DNA from: Nitrososphaeraceae archaeon | GTDB taxonomy: Archaea; Thermoproteota; Nitrososphaeria; Nitrososphaerales; Nitrososphaeraceae | Direction: 5' to 3' | DNA: 8,497 nt | NCBI GenBank assembly: GCA_025922715.1 | Contig: JAICHH010000069.1 | Span: 1-8,497 of the forward strand | In this document: one piece after another, positions 5,820-8,497 of the stretch | How the letters are laid out: every line of letters starts with the position of its first letter | Numbering within the stretch: position 1 is the first letter of the stretch | The notes under the pieces: generated by a model | Told to the model about the DNA's origin: nothing | What the model saw: only the letters and a program-made list of their open reading frames with translations | The model's database searches: none | Translations under genes and position numbers: made by a program

Positions 5820-6533
5820 TCATCCTACAATCAGATTATACTTTATATCTTGAGCAAAATTAGGTTCTGCACAATCTGGATCTAGACAAATTAAACTTGA
5901 TTTAAAATGAACCGAGTAATTCCCTTTCGTTAACGGTTCAGTTATTATATAAAACCCATCACCTATAACCTTAGAAACTCCACCTTCAATAACTCCAAAA
6001 ATTCCCTTATCAGGAAATACAACCTCAAAAACGTCTGTTTGAGTTCTATATTTGATAAGATCGTCATATTTATACTCTTTATCATCTATTTTAAGATACA
6101 AACTGTTGACACTGTCTTGATCCTTCGTTACTGTTCTACGTAAATCTTCTACCGATGCATTTGGAACTTCCTTCTCAGAAAATTCTACTTGCATTATTGG
6201 TATAAAGAGACCTTTTCCAGCTGGGACTTTACATGTTCTTTCAGATATACCTCCATTATTAAAACTCAAATAAAAAACAGATGAATTGGAATTAGACTGC
6301 CCATTCGCACATTTCTCTCCTGTACGATCGTTAACAGGACTTTCATTAGCGGGTATCTCTAGTACCCATTTCCAAAAATTTTTTTGATGTTCAGCAAATG
6401 TTAAACCATATGGTTTGCTTTCTGGTGGAAAAATATTTACTGAATTTGAACCTAAAACTGGTGATAACGTTCCTGAGAATAGTAATAACATAAACAAAAA
6501 AGATACAATAACAAAGTAAGATGATCTATTCAA
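5820..6533 (-). CDS. Secreted protein of unknown function with YGLTFAEHQ segment
   Basis: A 237-residue protein with a clear Sec-type signal peptide: R3, a hydrophobic core at about 7-22, and probable cleavage near LSPVLGS (23-29). The mature part begins with YGLTFAEHQKNFWKWVLEIP (42-61), then TGEKC (C75), RTCKVPAGKGLFIPI (99-113) and a C-terminal pair C216/C221. The four cysteines could form two disulfides outside the membrane. I recognise the pattern (YGxTFxEW-type start, TGEKC, RTC-PAGK-FxPI) from a family of exported hypothetical proteins in archaea and soil bacteria, but I know no function. The start is TTG, directly preceded by an in-frame TAA. It is supported by a complete signal peptide and a GTGAT 9 nt upstream. 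It is divergent from the membrane-protein gene, with 76 bp between the starts. Confidence 0.8.
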   Translation of the reverse strand: MNRSSYFVIVSFLFMLLLFSGTLSPVLGSNSVNIFPPESKPYGLTFAEHQKNFWKWVLEIPANESPVNDRTGEKCANGQSNSNSSVFYLSFNNGGISERTCKVPAGKGLFIPIMQVEFSEKEVPNASVEDLRRTVTKDQDSVNSLYLKIDDKEYKYDDLIKYRTQTDVFEVVFPDKGIFGVIEGGVSKVIGDGFYIITEPLTKGNYSVHFKSSLICLDPDCAEPNFAQDIKYNLIVG

Positions 6534-6609
6534 TTATCTATCATCACAGTCTAGCAATTCTCTAATACAAAAAGATTATGTTTGACTTAATGCTTTCGTA
6601 GTATAATCG
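6534..6609. promoter_or_regulatory. Shared divergent promoter region
   Basis: These 76 bp separate two TTG start codons on opposite strands and must hold both promoters unless the transcripts overlap. On the minus strand, CATAATC around 6574-6580 is a weak TATA candidate. It would give the secreted-protein gene a leader of about 20 nt containing the GTGAT at 6543-6547. On the + strand I see no convincing TATA box at the expected distance and no Shine-Dalgarno site. Confidence 0.35.
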
Positions 6610-7971
6610 TTGCTCACAGATCATAAAAAGTCATTTAGTAATAGGAAATTTCTTATTCTTATTATTGCATTAATAGTTAGTGTCTTAATTGATACTTCAG
6701 TGGTCAAGATCAATGATCTCATTGATAAATACTTTATTCCTTTGCAAAGTAAGTTAATATTATTTGCTGTTAACAGTTCATTATGCCTGCTTTTACAATT
6801 TTTGATAATAAAATATTTACAGAGCTCGATTAAAAGAGATCAATTAAATAAGACATTAAAGGTTCAGTCTTTCTATAAAATTGCTTTAATTTCCCTATGT
6901 GTATTAGCAATACTGATAATAATTTTGATATTTCAACAGTTCCATTATAATTACTACTACACATCCCTCAGTATTTTGATAATTATTATTAGTTATGGAA
7001 CAGGAGCGGGTTTCATAACATGGTTATCTTTGCTATTTTTTTCCTGGTATAAGTCAAACCATAATTTGATAGTCTTTTTATATTTTATATCAACGTTAAT
7101 GATAGCTTTTAATTTAATCACAACTGGTGTTTACACAGGCGTAAAAGTGAGTGAAAGACCAAAGCTTACTGGGGAATATGTTGGAGGTTCTGGAGATATA
7201 TCATTTGGTAAGCATCTATTTTTAGGTAATGTTTACAGAATCTTTTCATTTATATCCTTTTTCAGTATTTGGATTACGACAGCAATATTAATGATCAATT
7301 ACAGAGAGAAACCAAGCAATGCTATAATATACTGGATTATATTGTCTATTCCATTTGTTTATTTTTTAATAACCTACTTTTACCAATATGTCTTAGGTAA
7401 CATATTAACCTCATATCTGGAAATTGATCCTATAACTGTTTCTATCATCTTAATAGCATTTTTAGCATTAAGTAAACCTATCGGAGGATTAGTTTTCGGA
7501 ATTGCATTCTGGAAGATATCCAGAATTATGAGTTATGAAAGAAATATTAAGGCATACATGATTATCTCTGGCTTTGGCATATTTTTAATTTTTGCAGCAA
7601 ATCAAGCAGCAACACAAATTGTTAGTCCCTACCCATCTTTTGGACTTTCATCAATAACAGTTTTGAATATAGCAACATTTTTGATGTTGTTAGGTATTTA
7701 CAACTCTGCAACACTTGTTTCAGCAAATAACAATCTACGTAAATTTATACATAACCATGCCTTGGAACCAAGACTGTTAGACATAATAGGAAAAGCAGAA
7801 ATGGAGAAAGAAATTCAAAAAACTGTCAAAAGAATTACTCAACGCAAAGGTAGTTTAGAAGGAGAATTAAACGTTCCATTAACATTTGATGAAAAAGCAT
7901 TAATAAAATATATAAATTCTGTCATTAAGGAAACAAAAAAAGAAGGAAAAGATAAAGTTAATTATGACTAA
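6610..7971 (+). CDS. Polytopic membrane protein of unknown function with short cytosolic C-terminal domain
   Basis: A 453-residue protein with about ten hydrophobic segments (roughly 13-32, 47-68, 88-108, 118-145, 152-175, 208-229, 238-258, 276-302, 316-333, 345-368). A hydrophilic, mostly helical tail runs from about 371 to 453. The YPSFGLSS loop (341-348) before the last helix, and LLDIIGKAEMEKEIQ (389-403) in the tail, recall a multi-copy family of uncharacterised membrane proteins in Nitrososphaerota. The tail lacks any enzyme motif I know. A loop at about 176-207 (Gly-rich, VGGSGD) probably faces outside. The start is TTG; an in-frame TAA lies two codons upstream and the next Met is residue 164, so a TTG or other non-ATG start is required. 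It is divergent from the secreted-protein gene, suggesting a shared control region. No transport or signalling role can be assigned. Confidence 0.85.
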   Translation: MLTDHKKSFSNRKFLILIIALIVSVLIDTSVVKINDLIDKYFIPLQSKLILFAVNSSLCLLLQFLIIKYLQSSIKRDQLNKTLKVQSFYKIALISLCVLAILIIILIFQQFHYNYYYTSLSILIIIISYGTGAGFITWLSLLFFSWYKSNHNLIVFLYFISTLMIAFNLITTGVYTGVKVSERPKLTGEYVGGSGDISFGKHLFLGNVYRIFSFISFFSIWITTAILMINYREKPSNAIIYWIILSIPFVYFLITYFYQYVLGNILTSYLEIDPITVSIILIAFLALSKPIGGLVFGIAFWKISRIMSYERNIKAYMIISGFGIFLIFAANQAATQIVSPYPSFGLSSITVLNIATFLMLLGIYNSATLVSANNNLRKFIHNHALEPRLLDIIGKAEMEKEIQKTVKRITQRKGSLEGELNVPLTFDEKALIKYINSVIKETKKEGKDKVNYD

Positions 7972-8055
7972 ATAAAGAATAGAACGAAAAAAGAATAAAG
8001 ATTTTCTATATAATTAATTAATAGATTCTAATTAAAAAAACAAAAAATAAAATAC

Positions 8056-8163
8056 TTGAGGATTGATAATATTTTAAAAAAATTAGAAAATGATCCCGTT
8101 AATACCGAAATAGTTGGGTTTTCAGAAGAGCGTTTAAATCTAATTTTTAACGCTCAGTATTGA
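8056..8163 (+). CDS. Possible small protein or gene remnant, 35 aa
   Basis: This frame opens with TTG and ends in TGA. The predicted peptide has amphipathic, coding-like composition (ILKKLENDPVNTE, then GFSEERLNLIF). A TATA-like box at 8004-8015 would start transcription about 20 bp upstream of the TTG. There is no ribosome-binding site, and an in-frame TAA lies at 8029-8031. I recognise no family. It could be the start of a decayed gene or a chance frame. Confidence 0.25.
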   Translation: MRIDNILKKLENDPVNTEIVGFSEERLNLIFNAQY

Positions 8164-8269
8164 AACCAGATATTTCATCTTCAGGTTTAACATTTGTAGT
8201 CAAAGAATTCTCCTGTATTGACGATGCCTCAAGATTGAAATCTCCTGTTTGTATCAAACTTGTAATCAT
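8147..8269 (-). CDS. Possible small acidic protein, 40 aa
   Basis: An ATG-started frame of 40 residues ending in TAA. The peptide is polar and acidic, with few of the Lys/Asn/Ile runs typical of random AT-rich frames (for example TGDFNLEASSIQENS and KPEDEISGF). This hints at real coding. No Shine-Dalgarno site is seen. It overlaps the end of the convergent 35-codon ORF by 17 bp, and its start is 23 bp from the tRNA-like repeat. No family recognised. Confidence 0.3.
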   Translation of the reverse strand: MITSLIQTGDFNLEASSIQENSLTTNVKPEDEISGFNTER

Positions 8270-8292
8270 GATTTGTTAATATTAAATTCTTT

Positions 8293-8324
8293 TGGAGGAG
8301 GTGGGATTTGTATCCTCGGTTCGA
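8293..8324 (-). repeat. tRNA 3'-end-like repeat, copy 2
   Basis: This is the second copy of the 32-bp element at 5180-5211, in the same orientation and 3113 bp away. On the minus strand the T-loop reads TACAAAT instead of TTCAAAT. The CCCAC stem strand, CTCCTCC acceptor strand and A discriminator are unchanged. The positions that differ (8311, 8313) fall in the T-loop/T-stem part. Only the 3' portion of a tRNA is present. Confidence 0.6.
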
Positions 8325-8497
8325 ATCCTATTTTTTATAGAATTCATCAGTGAATTTTAACATAAACTAAGAAATAATCTTTACTTTTTGGTTCTACAAA
8401 TATTTAGTTGATTTCATGATCTGATAAAAATTGCCATAAACTACTTTAAGAAAAATTGCTATGTCATGTAAAATTTCTAAACATTCCACAATTAGAA

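Larger units (their letters stand above)
7972..8497. other. Intergenic region with small ORFs and a tRNA-like repeat
   Basis: No recognisable gene occupies these 526 bp. A TATA-like TTCTATATAATT lies at 8004-8015, ahead of a 35-codon + ORF (8056-8163), which converges on a 40-codon minus ORF (8147-8269). The tRNA-like repeat follows at 8293-8324. At the right edge a minus frame of 33 codons (stop TAG at 8394-8396, possible GTG start at 8489, open at the window end) could be the tail of another gene. The nonamer AAAAATTGC occurs at 8426-8434 and 8451-8459. Confidence 0.4.

Noticed and set aside
8426..8459. Two AAAAATTGC copies 25 bp apart as a CRISPR-like or iteron array
   Set aside because: Only two copies of a 9-mer in very AT-rich DNA, with no further units before the window ends.

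Overview
The window looks like chromosomal DNA of an AT-rich archaeon, most probably an ammonia-oxidising Nitrososphaerota (order Nitrososphaerales, perhaps Nitrosocosmicus-like). I infer this from three gene types I associate with that phylum: a tiny Cys-rich zinc-ribbon protein ending in a CPCC motif, a roughly 10-helix membrane protein with a short conserved cytosolic tail, and a secreted protein starting with a YGLTFAEHQ-type segment. Weak or absent Shine-Dalgarno sites, TATA-like boxes near start codons, and several TTG starts fit the same picture. The assignment rests on recognition, not on a marker gene.

Left region (1-3681). A gene tail on + (to 151) converges on a minus-strand block of three genes, transcribed UbiA-family prenyltransferase -> type I phosphodiesterase -> ketose-3-epimerase-like TIM barrel. 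This combination resembles the core of bacterial and algal ebo clusters (EboC, EboF and an EboE-like protein). Those clusters are linked to making or exporting a still poorly defined, probably prenylated metabolite. EboA, EboB and EboD are not present here. The three proteins share features that set them apart from textbook relatives: a non-canonical second Asp motif in UbiA, altered metal ligands in the phosphodiesterase, and a missing substrate-side Glu in the TIM barrel. Upstream of the block lie a perfect 11-bp-arm inverted repeat (3469-3493) and a 57-codon zinc-ribbon gene (3508-3681).

Middle region (3682-5211). About 480 bp of AT-rich spacer carries TATA-like elements and imperfect hairpins. 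It leads into an aldehyde reductase gene on +, very close to bacterial Ahr (YjgB). Its base composition looks less AT-rich than its neighbours, suggesting acquisition from bacteria.

Right region (5180-8497). Two direct 32-bp repeats (5180-5211 and 8293-8324, 30/32 identical) resemble the 3' end of a tRNA read on the minus strand. They bracket about 3.1 kb holding a stand-alone receiver protein, a secreted protein of unknown function and a divergently transcribed polytopic membrane protein. No integrase is visible, so an attachment-site-like origin is only a hypothesis. The final 525 bp hold two small convergent ORFs and no recognisable gene.
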